From Candidatus Melainabacteria bacterium (lineage in GTDB: Bacteria; Cyanobacteriota; Vampirovibrionia; Obscuribacterales; Obscuribacteraceae): 49,627 bases of DNA. The stretch lies in the NCBI GenBank assembly GCA_012965515.1, contig DTSE01000470.1, forward strand, positions 1 through 49,627, written 5' to 3'. Both the position numbers and the translations under genes were made by a program. Shown here one piece after another: positions 32,959 to 41,132 of the stretch; the first letter of the stretch is position 1, and each line of letters opens with the position of its first letter. Below the pieces are notes generated by a model. The model made no database searches. It was not told where the DNA came from and saw only the letters and a list, made by a program, of their open reading frames with translations.

Positions 32959-32988
32959 ATTCTCACAGGTATTGCCGAAGCGTGTAAA
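32959..32988 (-). promoter_or_regulatory. Candidate promoter of the encapsulin operon
   Basis: On the minus strand, TTTACA (32983-32988) and GAGAAT (32959-32964) are 18 bases apart, placing a start near 32952, about 20 bases before the cargo GTG. A matching TGTAAA/TTTACA inverted pair (32983-32988 and 33012-33017) flanks the GC-rich palindrome GCGGCGCGCCGC (32989-33000). A regulator could bind over the -35. Weak call. Confidence 0.35.
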
Positions 32989-33343
32989 GCGGCGCGCCGC
33001 AACCTGTGGCGTTTACAAGCGATGATGCGCGCCTATTGTCGCAACCGCGCTTGCAAAACTTGTCGGTGTTGTTATTGAGAAATGAGAATGAGTTGCAATA
33101 AAGTGACAAAAACCGCCCTAAAACCAGTTTTTCAATGACTTCAGGTGCAACAAACCATTGAAAAAGTCCGCGATAACCGGAATTTGCAAATAGGCTTACC
33201 TTGCATTGAGCGCGGCTTTTCCGCCCGCAACATATCTTAAAGTCCCCGGGGTAGAGGCGCAAAACATCTCTTGGCTTCAAGCTCCTTCGAAGGAATTTGC
33301 GAAATCATAGGGAATTGGAATCATTGAAAAACCTCATACGCTG

Positions 33344-33361
33344 ATTGAGCAATTGCTCAAT
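33344..33361. promoter_or_regulatory. 18-bp perfect palindrome, operator candidate
   Basis: ATTGAGCAATTGCTCAAT is a perfect 18-bp palindrome. Two more TGCTC half-sites follow (GTGCTCG and ATGCTCAGG, to about 33380). It lies about 100 bases before the DMT transporter start and looks like a dimeric repressor site (MarR-, TetR- or ArsR-type geometry). No matching regulator gene is present in the window. Confidence 0.55.
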
Positions 33362-33461
33362 GTGCTCGCAAATGCTCAGGTAAATGGGGTTGATAGGTCT
33401 GCCACAATAGAGTATGGAAGCAGCAAAGCCGAACCCAACCGCTAATCGATCAGGGGTAAAC

Positions 33462-33905
33462 ATGTTCTACATCAACTGTTTTCTTGCCGTTCTGGCCGGA
33501 ACGCTAATTCCATTGCAGGCCGGGATCAATTCAAAGCTACGCGAGTATTTGAGCAGCCCCTACTATGCAACATTGATTTCTGTGACAGTCAGTTTGATAG
33601 CAGTAGGCTTATTTTGTCTGATCGCACGCTTGCCATTGCCTGCGCAGACAACAATTACATCAGCACCTGCTTGGGCGTGGACGGGCGGAATTGTCGGAGT
33701 CATCTACATTTTTATGGTTTTACTTTTGGCGCACAAATTAGGAGCAACCGCGCTTATCGCAGGCATCATCGGTGGACAAATGATTTGCTCTCTGATTTTG
33801 GATCAGTTCGGTTTAATTGGGTTCGCGCAACACCCACTCAATCCCGGACGCATTGTCGGAATTGTTTTGCTAATCGCAGGTGTTGCGCTAATACAAAAAT
33901 ATTGA
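33462..33905 (+). CDS. DMT-type transporter, YdcZ (DUF606) family
   Basis: This 147-residue membrane protein has five hydrophobic segments and the YdcZ/DUF606 landmarks: FLAVLAGTLIPLQAGINSKLRE at the start and LLLAHKLGATALIAGIIGGQMICSLILDQFGLIGF in the second half, closing with GRIVGIVLLIAGVALIQ. Family members are half-size DMT (drug/metabolite) proteins, probably working as dimers; substrates are unknown. The start at 33462 is chosen because AGGGG lies five bases ahead; an ATG at 33414 is in frame but adds a polar 16 residues the family lacks. It follows an 18-bp operator-like palindrome and converges on the Mop-domain gene. Confidence 0.88.
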   Translation: MFYINCFLAVLAGTLIPLQAGINSKLREYLSSPYYATLISVTVSLIAVGLFCLIARLPLPAQTTITSAPAWAWTGGIVGVIYIFMVLLLAHKLGATALIAGIIGGQMICSLILDQFGLIGFAQHPLNPGRIVGIVLLIAGVALIQKY

Positions 33906-33906
33906 A

Positions 33907-33943
33907 GTCTCGCGGACTAGCTTAGTGCGCGGACCTTGCTTTT
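33907..33943. terminator. Possible terminator hairpin after the DMT gene
   Basis: GTC-CGCG-ACTA pairs with TAGT-CGCG-GAC with one bulge and one G-G mismatch around a GCT loop, then CTTGCTTTT follows. The stem is imperfect but starts two bases after the stop and faces the converging Mop gene, so it could serve as terminator. Confidence 0.45.
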
Positions 33944-33949
33944 CAAAAA

Positions 33950-34162
33950 CTACTTCTTGACCGGCAGAACATGAATTGCTTTGACGATCAATTCAACTTC
34001 ATCGCCAACCTTCAAACCCATTTCTTCCAAAGATTCTGTCGTAAGCACCGATGCCATGTTGGTAGGACTGGTAACATCAAATTTGACTAGCGACATAATG
34101 TCGCCATTCTTTACCGAAGTTACCTTTGCAGTGATCTTGTTTCTTGCGCCGTAACTTGCCAT
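33950..34162 (-). CDS. Mop/TOBE-domain molybdate-binding-like protein
   Basis: This 70-residue protein is one TOBE (Mop) domain: ARNKITAKVTSVKNGDIMSLVKFDV, then an S-V-L-T-TES motif, then EEMGLKVGDEVELIVKAIHVL. Stand-alone molbindins of this size store molybdate or tungstate as oligomers. The core glycines and hydrophobics fit; I cannot verify the oxyanion ligands. ATG 34162 is preferred (GAGGTG six bases ahead); the longer frame starts three codons earlier with GTG. It is transcribed away from the glutaminase gene's end, about 90 bases downstream on the same strand, so cotranscription is possible. Confidence 0.9.
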   Translation of the reverse strand: MASYGARNKITAKVTSVKNGDIMSLVKFDVTSPTNMASVLTTESLEEMGLKVGDEVELIVKAIHVLPVKK

Positions 34163-34249
34163 GGTCAACACCTCAAGCGATTGTGGCTGGTTTAAACGGC
34201 ACGCATCATAACACGATGGTGACGGTGGCAGATCAAGTTATGCTGAAGG

Positions 34250-35467
34250 TCAGCGCTTTCTGCGCGGGTCGATTCGATCGTCTCCAAGTCCGAGCATACT
34301 GTCGAAAGTATGGAACTTGAATCGACTGACAAGGCGCTTACAAAACTCGACGCCGCGCACACTGTTCCCAAGTTCATCCAGCAAAGGGGACCAAACAGCA
34401 ATTCCACCCACATTGGGAATCGCCAACATGATTGCGCCGGAAACACCGCTCTTTGCAGGAATACCGACAGTAAATGCGAATTCACCCGAAAAATCGTACA
34501 TACCGCAAGACAGCATGAGAGACAAACAGTTTTTCACATGTCCTGGAGAAAACACTTGCACGCCTGTTAGTGGGCAAATGCCACCATTGGCCAAAGTAGA
34601 GGCGATAATCGCCATCGACTTTGTTGTTGTCTCTATCGAACAACATTGGAAATAGAACTCCAACACATCCAACAATTCGACGTCAGGTGGAAAGGCTTTC
34701 TTCTCACGCATGAAATAACCAAGCGCAAAATTTCGATCCGCCGTCTGACGCTCAGACAGGTAAACCGCATTGTTGAAGCCGATTTTCTGACCACCAGCGG
34801 CAGTCTTCCACTTCTCCATTACATAATCGAATCTGTCCGATGCATCTCCGCCTTTTTTAATCAGCGCACCGCACATGATGGCACCAGCATTAATCATCGG
34901 ATTGTGCGGAAGCCCCTTGGTGTTCAGTGTCAATTCATTGAAAGTCTTGCCGCTTGGCTCGCGACCGACATAACTATGCACTACGTCTTCACCTTGCTCT
35001 TCAAGCGCGAGACAATATGTCATAGGTTTGGAACAAGACTGCACGCAAAAATAATCATCGCAATCGCCCGTGGAAAATCTCTGCCCATCCACTGTGCAAA
35101 CTGACATCGCGAATTTTTCGGGATCGACTCTTTCGAGCTGAGGAATGTATGTTGGAAGCTTTCCCATGCGAATGGTATTAACTTCATCAAAAATATCAGT
35201 CAGTTCTTTGGCAAACGTTGAAAAATCAGGAATTGCCAAACCGTCGGTTAACGCTTGCTCGAGCAGTCCAGGCGCTTGATCGGATAAAATTTGAAACTGC
35301 GCTTCGGAAATCTCCGGAGAACCGCCATTTATCGCCTTAAACAAGGCCTTCATGCGCGGATCATCTTCCAGAATGCCGCGTTCTTTCAAAGCTTCAAGAA
35401 GCGCCTCTCTCCTGACAATTCCTTCTTTACTGAAAGACTTGAACAGAGCGGACCGCGAATCGGACAT
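34250..35467 (-). CDS. glsA: Serine-dependent glutaminase with N-terminal extension
   Basis: This 405-residue cytosolic enzyme hydrolyses glutamine to glutamate and ammonia. The GlsA signature residues are clear: S144-x-x-K147 in VQSCSKP, GREPSGKTFNEL, GLPHNPMINAGAI, and the C-terminal SGVSGAIMLAIPNVGGIAVWSPLLD. Bacterial GlsA is usually about 310 residues; here about 95 residues precede the domain and resemble the EF-hand-like N-terminal module of animal kidney-type glutaminases (KALFKAINGG). ATG 35467 is chosen since GGAGG lies five bases ahead; the longer frame starts at 35488. It is divergent from the TPR gene, whose start is only 23 bases away, so the promoters must overlap the coding starts. 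Confidence 0.95.
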   Translation of the reverse strand: MSDSRSALFKSFSKEGIVRREALLEALKERGILEDDPRMKALFKAINGGSPEISEAQFQILSDQAPGLLEQALTDGLAIPDFSTFAKELTDIFDEVNTIRMGKLPTYIPQLERVDPEKFAMSVCTVDGQRFSTGDCDDYFCVQSCSKPMTYCLALEEQGEDVVHSYVGREPSGKTFNELTLNTKGLPHNPMINAGAIMCGALIKKGGDASDRFDYVMEKWKTAAGGQKIGFNNAVYLSERQTADRNFALGYFMREKKAFPPDVELLDVLEFYFQCCSIETTTKSMAIIASTLANGGICPLTGVQVFSPGHVKNCLSLMLSCGMYDFSGEFAFTVGIPAKSGVSGAIMLAIPNVGGIAVWSPLLDELGNSVRGVEFCKRLVSRFKFHTFDSMLGLGDDRIDPRRKR

Positions 35468-35490
35468 AGTAGCCTCCAAGATCTCCATTT

Positions 35491-36312
35491 ATGGTATTCC
35501 AACCATCCGCCATCATCAATCGCTGTTTATCGGTTTTAGTCGCCGTTTCGATCCCGATAGGCGCCATGCTGGGCGGCTTGCTGTACTCACCGGCATGCTT
35601 TGCGGACGGATTTCCTGGGCGTGGTAATCCGCACGACTGGAGCGCCGCCTTGCCCTATTACAATCTCGCCAATAAGTACATGCAACAAGAGCGGTACGAA
35701 GACGCCATCAAGAAATACCACGAAGCGATCGGTCGCTATGAGTACGATCCTGACTTCTTCAATAATCTAGGTGTGGCATTGCGGAGAGTCGAAAATTTCG
35801 AAGCTGCAGAACAAGCCTTCAAATCAGCTGCTGCACTGAATGCAAAAGATTGGATGAGTTGGAGCAATTTAGCGAATTCATACCTTAAACAAGATCGGCT
35901 GGAGGACACCATCAAAGCGTTCCAAGAATCGCTGAAGTGCAATCCACCAGCGGCAGAAAAGGAAGCAATACTCAAAGACATCGCCGACATTCAAAAAATA
36001 CTGAGTGTACGAGGCGGCAGTGTACAACCACCGCCAAGCAGCACGCCTCCTGCAAAAATTGTTAGCGGCGGAAAAAGTGGTGCTAAGCCGAAGAATTCAG
36101 CAAAACCTGCAAGTGCAACCTTAAAGCCGGCGGGTCAGGCAAAACTGGCGCCTCTGCAGGATAGTCCGGCACAGCAATTGGAGGCGACACAGCAAAAGCC
36201 CCCAATACTGAAAAAGCCTGTGGGTTTAGTCAAACAAACTGCGCGCGAGGGTGCGGCGCCAAAACAAAACGAAGAATTGAAAGGCACAGGCTGGGAAGAA
36301 GTAGCAAAATAG
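35491..36312 (+). CDS. Secreted TPR-repeat protein
   Basis: This 273-residue protein has an N-terminal signal-like segment (about 11-39, LSVLVAVSIPIGAMLGGLLYSPACFADG). Three TPR units follow (about 53-165), including LPYYNLANKYMQQERYEDAIKKYHEAI, PDFFNNLGVALRRVENFEAAEQAF and WMSWSNLANSYLKQDRLEDTIKAF. The last 100 residues are low complexity (Lys, Ala, Pro, Gln). TPRs bind proteins; no partner is visible. The start has no clear SD, and the glutaminase gene begins just 23 bases upstream on the other strand. The Nudix gene follows after a single base, so the two are one unit. Confidence 0.85.
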   Translation: MVFQPSAIINRCLSVLVAVSIPIGAMLGGLLYSPACFADGFPGRGNPHDWSAALPYYNLANKYMQQERYEDAIKKYHEAIGRYEYDPDFFNNLGVALRRVENFEAAEQAFKSAAALNAKDWMSWSNLANSYLKQDRLEDTIKAFQESLKCNPPAAEKEAILKDIADIQKILSVRGGSVQPPPSSTPPAKIVSGGKSGAKPKNSAKPASATLKPAGQAKLAPLQDSPAQQLEATQQKPPILKKPVGLVKQTAREGAAPKQNEELKGTGWEEVAK

Positions 36313-36313
36313 C

Positions 36314-36895
36314 GTGAAGAAAATGAAGGAAACAGAAGTCACAACGAGAGTAGAAGAATCGAATCCGTGGACCACAAATGGTACGCGCCAGATTTACGAG
36401 AATCCATGGCTTCGCATAAGAGAAGATTCCGTCGTCCAGCCGGATGGCAAGCCTGGCATCTACGGAGTTGTTCACTTTCGCAATAAAGCTATAGGCGCGA
36501 TTCCCATTGATGATGAAGGTTATACGTATCTTGTCGGGCAATATCGTTATCCGCTCGGAATTTATTCTTGGGAGATTCCGGAAGGCGGATGCCCTGAAGG
36601 CGAAGACAATCTGGCGGCAGCGAAACGTGAACTATTGGAAGAAACCGGTCTGACAGCAAAGCACTGGGAATTGCTCGGAACGTCTCATCTTTCGAACTCG
36701 GCAACTGATGAAATTGCATTTTTGTATCTGGCCCAGGGTTTGAAGCACGGACCGGCCCAACCTGAAGGAACTGAAAGGTTGACCTTGCAACGCGTGCCGT
36801 TCGAAACAGCCGTCGAGATGGTGATGGGCGGCGAAATCACGGACGCAATGTCGATGTTGGCAATTTTGCTGTTAGCAAGAAAGCTGAAGAAATAA
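36314..36895 (+). CDS. Nudix hydrolase (ADP-ribose pyrophosphatase-like)
   Basis: This 193-residue enzyme cleaves nucleoside diphosphates linked to another moiety. The Nudix box reads GGCPEGEDNLAAAKRELLEETGL (G-x5-E-x7-REL-x-EE-x-GL) with all metal-binding glutamates. The N-terminal half (WLRIREDSVVQPDGKPGIYGVVHFRNKAIG) fits the ADP-ribose/GDP-mannose pyrophosphatase branch. The substrate is not settled; ADP-ribose is the usual guess. The start is GTG at 36314, one base after the TPR stop; an ATG at 36323 is also possible. It converts potentially toxic ADP-ribose in other bacteria (family knowledge). No coupling partner is obvious. Confidence 0.93.
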   Translation: MKKMKETEVTTRVEESNPWTTNGTRQIYENPWLRIREDSVVQPDGKPGIYGVVHFRNKAIGAIPIDDEGYTYLVGQYRYPLGIYSWEIPEGGCPEGEDNLAAAKRELLEETGLTAKHWELLGTSHLSNSATDEIAFLYLAQGLKHGPAQPEGTERLTLQRVPFETAVEMVMGGEITDAMSMLAILLLARKLKK

Positions 36896-37058
36896 GCGCT
36901 TGAAATGTGCCAAAAACTGCATGCCTTTACATGACGGAAACCCGCCAATACTCGGCACGTAACAAAGCTTGACATCATTCATGTTTTAAACAAGCATTTG
37001 GAGTAAGATGTTTTGGCGCACGAAGAAGCGCTTCATTTCCCCGTCGGGAGCAATCATC

Positions 37059-38432
37059 ATGTCTCAGGATCTAAAGAAAGCCCAGTCAAAATCCAAAGAT
37101 GTATTGGATTTGATTGCCAAGCAAACGCTCTCTGAAAGTGAGCGCAAGCAGGTTACGGAAGAGTCCGTTCAATTTTGGAAGGACCACGTCAACGAAGGCT
37201 TTCTGCAATATCGCAAATCAGTAAGCACAGACTACACGGCAGTCGAGTGGGAAGATGAAGGTGCCGTATTCCGCGACATAAACGGAAAAGAATTCTTGGA
37301 CATGCTTGGCGGATTTGGAATCTACTCCGTCGGTCACAGGCATCCGGTCGTTGTGAAAGCAGTGCGAGACCAGCTCGACAAACAAGCGATTCACTCACAA
37401 GAACTTATAGATCCATTGCGTACATATCTTGCGCATTTGGTCGCGCTAATTACACCGGGTGATCTTAAGTATGCGTTTTTCACAAATTCAGGAACAGAAT
37501 CAATTGAAGGTTGCCTGAAAATGGCAATGCTTGCTACAGGCAGGCACCATTTTATCGGCACAATCGGTGGTTTCCACGGCAAGAGCTTGGGTTCACTGGG
37601 CGGAACATCGAAAGCAGTATTCAGAGAGCCTTTTCTGCCATTGTTGAATTGGTCGCACGTTCCATTCGGTGACTTGCAAGCTTTGAAGGTCATTATGGAA
37701 AGCTGTGATTTCTCAGGAGATCGTGTTGCAGCATTTGTTGTCGAGCCCATTCAAGGTGAAGGCGGCATTAACGTAGCTCCGCCTGGTTATTTGAAAGCAG
37801 CTAGAGAGCTTTGCGATAAATTCGGCGCAATGCTGATCTTCGACGAAATTCAGTGCGGCATGGGCAGAACAGGGAAGATGTTCTACTGCGAATACGATGA
37901 TGTGACGCCGGATTTGATGGCATTGGGTAAAGGCTTCGGTGGTGGTGTCATGCCGATCGGTGCATGTGTGGGAACAGAAAAGACTTGGAAGAAATACATC
38001 GAAAACCCATTTCTGCACACCACGACATTTGGCGGCAATCCCATGGCTTGCGCCGCAGCAATTGCCACCATTTCAGTGTTGCTGAATGAAGGACTAGTCG
38101 ATCAGGCAAAAGAGAAAGGTGACTATATGTTGCCCAAACTCAATGAAATAGCCAAGAAGTATCCAAAGGTGATGAGCGGCGCTCGAGGTGTCGGCTTGAT
38201 GCTCGGCATGGAATTTACCAATAATGATCTCGGATACGCTGTTGCAAAAGAATTATTCGGACGCAACATTCTTATCTCCGGGACATACATTAACGCTCGC
38301 GTCTTGCGCATAGAACCACCGCTGGTGATCACCTATGAGCAAATAGATCACTTCTTGAAGATGCTTGAAGAGTCGCTTCAAGCAGTTATTAAGGAACATA
38401 AGCTAGTTGATGTCGTCGGAAGCAAAGCGTAG
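37059..38432 (+). CDS. patA: Putrescine aminotransferase (class III, PLP)
   Basis: This 457-residue cytosolic enzyme moves an amino group from putrescine to 2-oxoglutarate, giving 4-aminobutanal (family knowledge). It follows E. coli PatA closely from end to end: NEGFLQYRKSVSTDYTAVEW, FLDMLGGFGIYSVGHRHPVV, IHSQELIDPLRTYLA, FFTNSGTESIEG, EPIQGEGGI, the PLP lysine in LGKGFGGGVMPIGA, and LHTTTFGGNPMACAAAIATI. The start at 37059 puts the conserved KQTL about 24 residues in, as in PatA, and GGGAG lies eight bases ahead; the longer frame starts at 37008. A perfect TTGACA sits at 36970-36975 without a good -10. A PuuB-like oxidase gene follows at 43633. Confidence 0.92.
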   Translation: MSQDLKKAQSKSKDVLDLIAKQTLSESERKQVTEESVQFWKDHVNEGFLQYRKSVSTDYTAVEWEDEGAVFRDINGKEFLDMLGGFGIYSVGHRHPVVVKAVRDQLDKQAIHSQELIDPLRTYLAHLVALITPGDLKYAFFTNSGTESIEGCLKMAMLATGRHHFIGTIGGFHGKSLGSLGGTSKAVFREPFLPLLNWSHVPFGDLQALKVIMESCDFSGDRVAAFVVEPIQGEGGINVAPPGYLKAARELCDKFGAMLIFDEIQCGMGRTGKMFYCEYDDVTPDLMALGKGFGGGVMPIGACVGTEKTWKKYIENPFLHTTTFGGNPMACAAAIATISVLLNEGLVDQAKEKGDYMLPKLNEIAKKYPKVMSGARGVGLMLGMEFTNNDLGYAVAKELFGRNILISGTYINARVLRIEPPLVITYEQIDHFLKMLEESLQAVIKEHKLVDVVGSKA

Positions 38433-38490
38433 CGGCGAAAGCTTGAGCGGATAAAATGGTGCTTGTACTGCGCCAAGATGGTGAACAACA

Positions 38491-39540
38491 ATGAAGATAA
38501 TTGCAGCGCTAGACGGATCACAACATTCCAGCGCGACGCTTAACTTCTTGCTTTCTTATCACTGGCCAGCGGGTACATGGATCAAACTGATTCACGTGCT
38601 GCCTTGCGAACGCGGCTTGATGAAGTATGTCATGCACGCATTCGGCAAGGACAACGAGTGCGACACTGAAAACGTTTCTCTGGTGCTTGAAGGCATTGCC
38701 GAAGAACTCGCGCGAACACTTCACAATGTTTCAGTCAGCGCTGAAGTGTTGACCGGAGATCCAGTCGATTCAATTTTGTCGTTTGCCGACACATTTCATC
38801 CGGACTTAGTGGTGACAGGTTGCCGAAAAAAAACGGCGGTCGATACATTGCTGCTGGGAAGCGTTTCACAAAAGCTGCTTGAAGGCATGTCGTGCCCCTT
38901 TGTCATCGTCCGCGGTGATTCGGCACGCCTAAATCCCGATAAGGGGTCAAATATTCTGGTGGCAGTCGATGATTCCGAGCACAGTGCTGCCGCAGTGGAA
39001 TGGTTGCGATGGCAAAAGTGGATGAAGCACTCACATGTTGCTTTGCTTTCCGTTACCGAACCATTGCATCAATCGGCGATGGGTGGAGTAAGAGCCGCGT
39101 CCGATCATTTGCTTACGTATCATGCGGAGAAGATGCTTATCGAAAGCCTTTTGGACCAATGGGGGACGTTTCTTCAGCAAGGCGGCAATGCGCGTGAGAT
39201 TACTCGCGGCACCGTTGACGGCACTCCCACAGAAACGATCCTGAAAGGCGCTCACAATTGGCCAGCCAACTTGATCGTAATGGGTGCACAAGGCAGAACC
39301 GGAATTGCAAAAATCATGCTTGGAAGTGTCTCGCAGCACATCTCAACCCATGCTGATTGCACCGTATTGATCGTCAAAGGAATGGAATCACGTCACTACG
39401 AGTTTGATCGCACCAAGATACTGGACTCCATGGTGCTGGACGATTTGGCTGCTGAAAAACCAAAATCCGGTCCTAGTGGAATCCCAACAAGCAATTGGAC
39501 GGGATCCAGCGGACATGTGCCACCAACTGGATTGTTTTAG
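38491..39540 (+). CDS. Tandem universal stress protein
   Basis: This 349-residue cytosolic protein has two USP domains: 1-145 (KIIAALDGSQHSSATLNFLL ... LLLGSVSQKLLEGMSCPFVIVR) and about 155-300 (ILVAVDDSEHSAAAVEWLRW ... GSVSQHISTHADCTVLIVKG). A short polar tail follows. The ATP motif G-x2-G-x9-G-(S/T) is complete in the second domain (GAQGRTGIAKIMLGS) but the first reads GCRKKTAVDTLLLGS, losing the second glycine, so only one domain may bind ATP. GGTGA lies ahead of the ATG. Its TAG overlaps by four bases the TAA of the converging cysteine desulfurase gene. Role: stress survival, details unknown. Confidence 0.94.
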   Translation: MKIIAALDGSQHSSATLNFLLSYHWPAGTWIKLIHVLPCERGLMKYVMHAFGKDNECDTENVSLVLEGIAEELARTLHNVSVSAEVLTGDPVDSILSFADTFHPDLVVTGCRKKTAVDTLLLGSVSQKLLEGMSCPFVIVRGDSARLNPDKGSNILVAVDDSEHSAAAVEWLRWQKWMKHSHVALLSVTEPLHQSAMGGVRAASDHLLTYHAEKMLIESLLDQWGTFLQQGGNAREITRGTVDGTPTETILKGAHNWPANLIVMGAQGRTGIAKIMLGSVSQHISTHADCTVLIVKGMESRHYEFDRTKILDSMVLDDLAAEKPKSGPSGIPTSNWTGSSGHVPPTGLF

Positions 39541-40805
39541 TGATTGTTTCTCACGCGGCGTGTGTACTTTTCAGTATGTCCTCTATGGCGACGATTAATG
39601 TCGACCACTGTTGATTGAGCGGCGGGCAGTGAAAACACGTTCAGCTCGGAATCACTCTGCGCTGGAATTGAATTGCCTGCAAAGATCTCAGCGAGAATGT
39701 CAGCCGCATATTGGCATTCCTCATATGAGTTCAATGAAGAAGCGGAGATACGCGCAGAACCGATTCCTTGTTCATGAGAATAGCCAAGTTGCTTCAAGAC
39801 ATGTGAAGGATGACCGCTGGAACACGCAGAAACACTAGATATGCAAATTCCGGCATCGCTTGCAGTGTTGACGACCTCTTCACCAATCGCATCGGCGACA
39901 ATTACGCTCACATGTCCAGGAATTCTCTTTTCAGGATCGAGCGCACCAGTCAAAGTAACATTCGGAAGCTCTGAGAATTTCTCTACAAAGACCTTTTGAA
40001 TGGAGCGAAGATGCTCATAGTTCGCTTCATACTCGAGCAATGCGACTTCGGCAGCGGCACCTAACGCCACAACGTTTGCAACTGACTCGGTTCCAGGAAA
40101 CAAGCCTTTTTCTTGACCGCCCCCGAACACTATAGGCAACAACTCAACGCCTTCACGAACGTAAAGTGCACCGATTCCTTTTGGTGAATGAAGTTTGTGT
40201 CCTGTGATGGACAAGGTGTCGACTTCAGTTCTTGCTACGTCGATCTTGAGCTTTCCAGCTGCTTGAACAGCATCCGTGTGGAAAAAGATACTGCGCTCTT
40301 TTGCTACTTTCGCAATCGCTTCTATAGGCTGAATGGTGCCAACTTCGTTATTTGCCCACATAATTGAAATGATGCTTGTCTCCTCTGTGATCAAACTTAT
40401 AATCTGATCGACATTTACAAAACCTTCCGCATCGACTTCAAGAATGTCTACTTTCCATCCACGAGCAGCCAGATGTTTAGCTGGTCCGAGCGCTGACGAA
40501 TGTTCGATACTCGAAGTAATAATGTGTCTGCCCAAGCCGTTTTCTTCCACATAACGGGCACGCCCCAAAATGCTCGCGTTATTGCTATATGTTCCGCTGG
40601 GCGTAAAGTAGATTTCATGCGGCTTCGCACCGATCAAATCCGCGACCTGTTTGCGGGCCTTATTGATCGCTTGTCTCGACTGCTGTCCGAGAGTATGGAT
40701 AGAACCAGGATTTCCAAACGCATCTCTTAAATATGGAAGCGCCGCTTCAAAAACTTCTTCGCTGACCGGAGTGGTGGCGCTATTGTCCAGATAGATCTTC
40801 GACAT
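39537..40805 (-). CDS. Cysteine desulfurase (NifS/IscS-like)
   Basis: This 422-residue PLP enzyme takes sulfur from cysteine for Fe-S clusters and thio-modification. It begins KIYLDNSATTPVSEEV, then has EHSS with His102, the PLP lysine Lys204 in SITGHKLHSPKG, and a catalytic Cys328 in SSVSACSSGHPSHV with the short NifS/IscS-type loop. AAAGGA lies about six bases ahead of the ATG at 40805. The last 40 residues, after the usual end of the domain, are Ser/Arg-rich (NRRHRGHTEKYTRRVRNNH) and look like an unstructured basic tail. No iscU or isc regulator neighbours are in the window, so it works alone or with distant partners. Confidence 0.94.
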   Translation of the reverse strand: MSKIYLDNSATTPVSEEVFEAALPYLRDAFGNPGSIHTLGQQSRQAINKARKQVADLIGAKPHEIYFTPSGTYSNNASILGRARYVEENGLGRHIITSSIEHSSALGPAKHLAARGWKVDILEVDAEGFVNVDQIISLITEETSIISIMWANNEVGTIQPIEAIAKVAKERSIFFHTDAVQAAGKLKIDVARTEVDTLSITGHKLHSPKGIGALYVREGVELLPIVFGGGQEKGLFPGTESVANVVALGAAAEVALLEYEANYEHLRSIQKVFVEKFSELPNVTLTGALDPEKRIPGHVSVIVADAIGEEVVNTASDAGICISSVSACSSGHPSHVLKQLGYSHEQGIGSARISASSLNSYEECQYAADILAEIFAGNSIPAQSDSELNVFSLPAAQSTVVDINRRHRGHTEKYTRRVRNNH

Positions 40806-41132
40806 CGGTTTTCCTTTTTAGTATCGAGTTCAGGTGAACTGAACACTCACAACTTGATTCATTGATATTGGACTTCGAATTTTCTGCGGGTGAAATTGCA
40901 ATTCGAAATTTCAATGTTGACTAAATCAATCAACTTTGTCCCATATTGCCACGAGATAGCAGTGGATTCAATTATTGACTACTCGATTTTTGAAGTTCTT
41001 TTTGAAAATATTTGAACGCCGGCGCTTGACTTCGCCCGGTAACAGTACTGTCAGACATATAACTTATATCCATATATGCATTCTTATACTTAACAATGGG
41101 AATAAGTAAGAAAGAGTCAAAAGGTTCAGCCT
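40806..41132. other. Divergent intergenic region, desulfurase to Gly/Ala-rich gene
   Basis: This AT-rich stretch of 327 bases has no coding frame with an SD. I looked for -35/-10 pairs; TTGACT occurs (near 41025) but without a -10 at proper spacing. It may contain promoters for both flanking genes. Confidence 0.4.

Larger units (their letters stand above)
32933..33461. other. Divergent intergenic region, encapsulin operon to DMT gene
   Basis: There are about 529 bases with no convincing gene; the minus-strand open frame at 32963-33280 lacks an SD and family resemblance. It contains the encapsulin promoter candidate, the palindrome GCGGCGCGCCGC (32989-33000) and an 18-bp perfect palindrome (33344-33361). 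A pyrimidine/purine-mixed stretch at 33060-33240 shows nothing I recognise. Confidence 0.45.

Noticed and set aside
32963-33280. Minus-strand frame (105 codons) upstream of the encapsulin cargo
   Set aside because: No SD, no family, and it overlaps the probable promoter region.
41000-41130. Promoter with TTGACT near 41025
   Set aside because: No -10 at an acceptable distance was found, so I did not call it.
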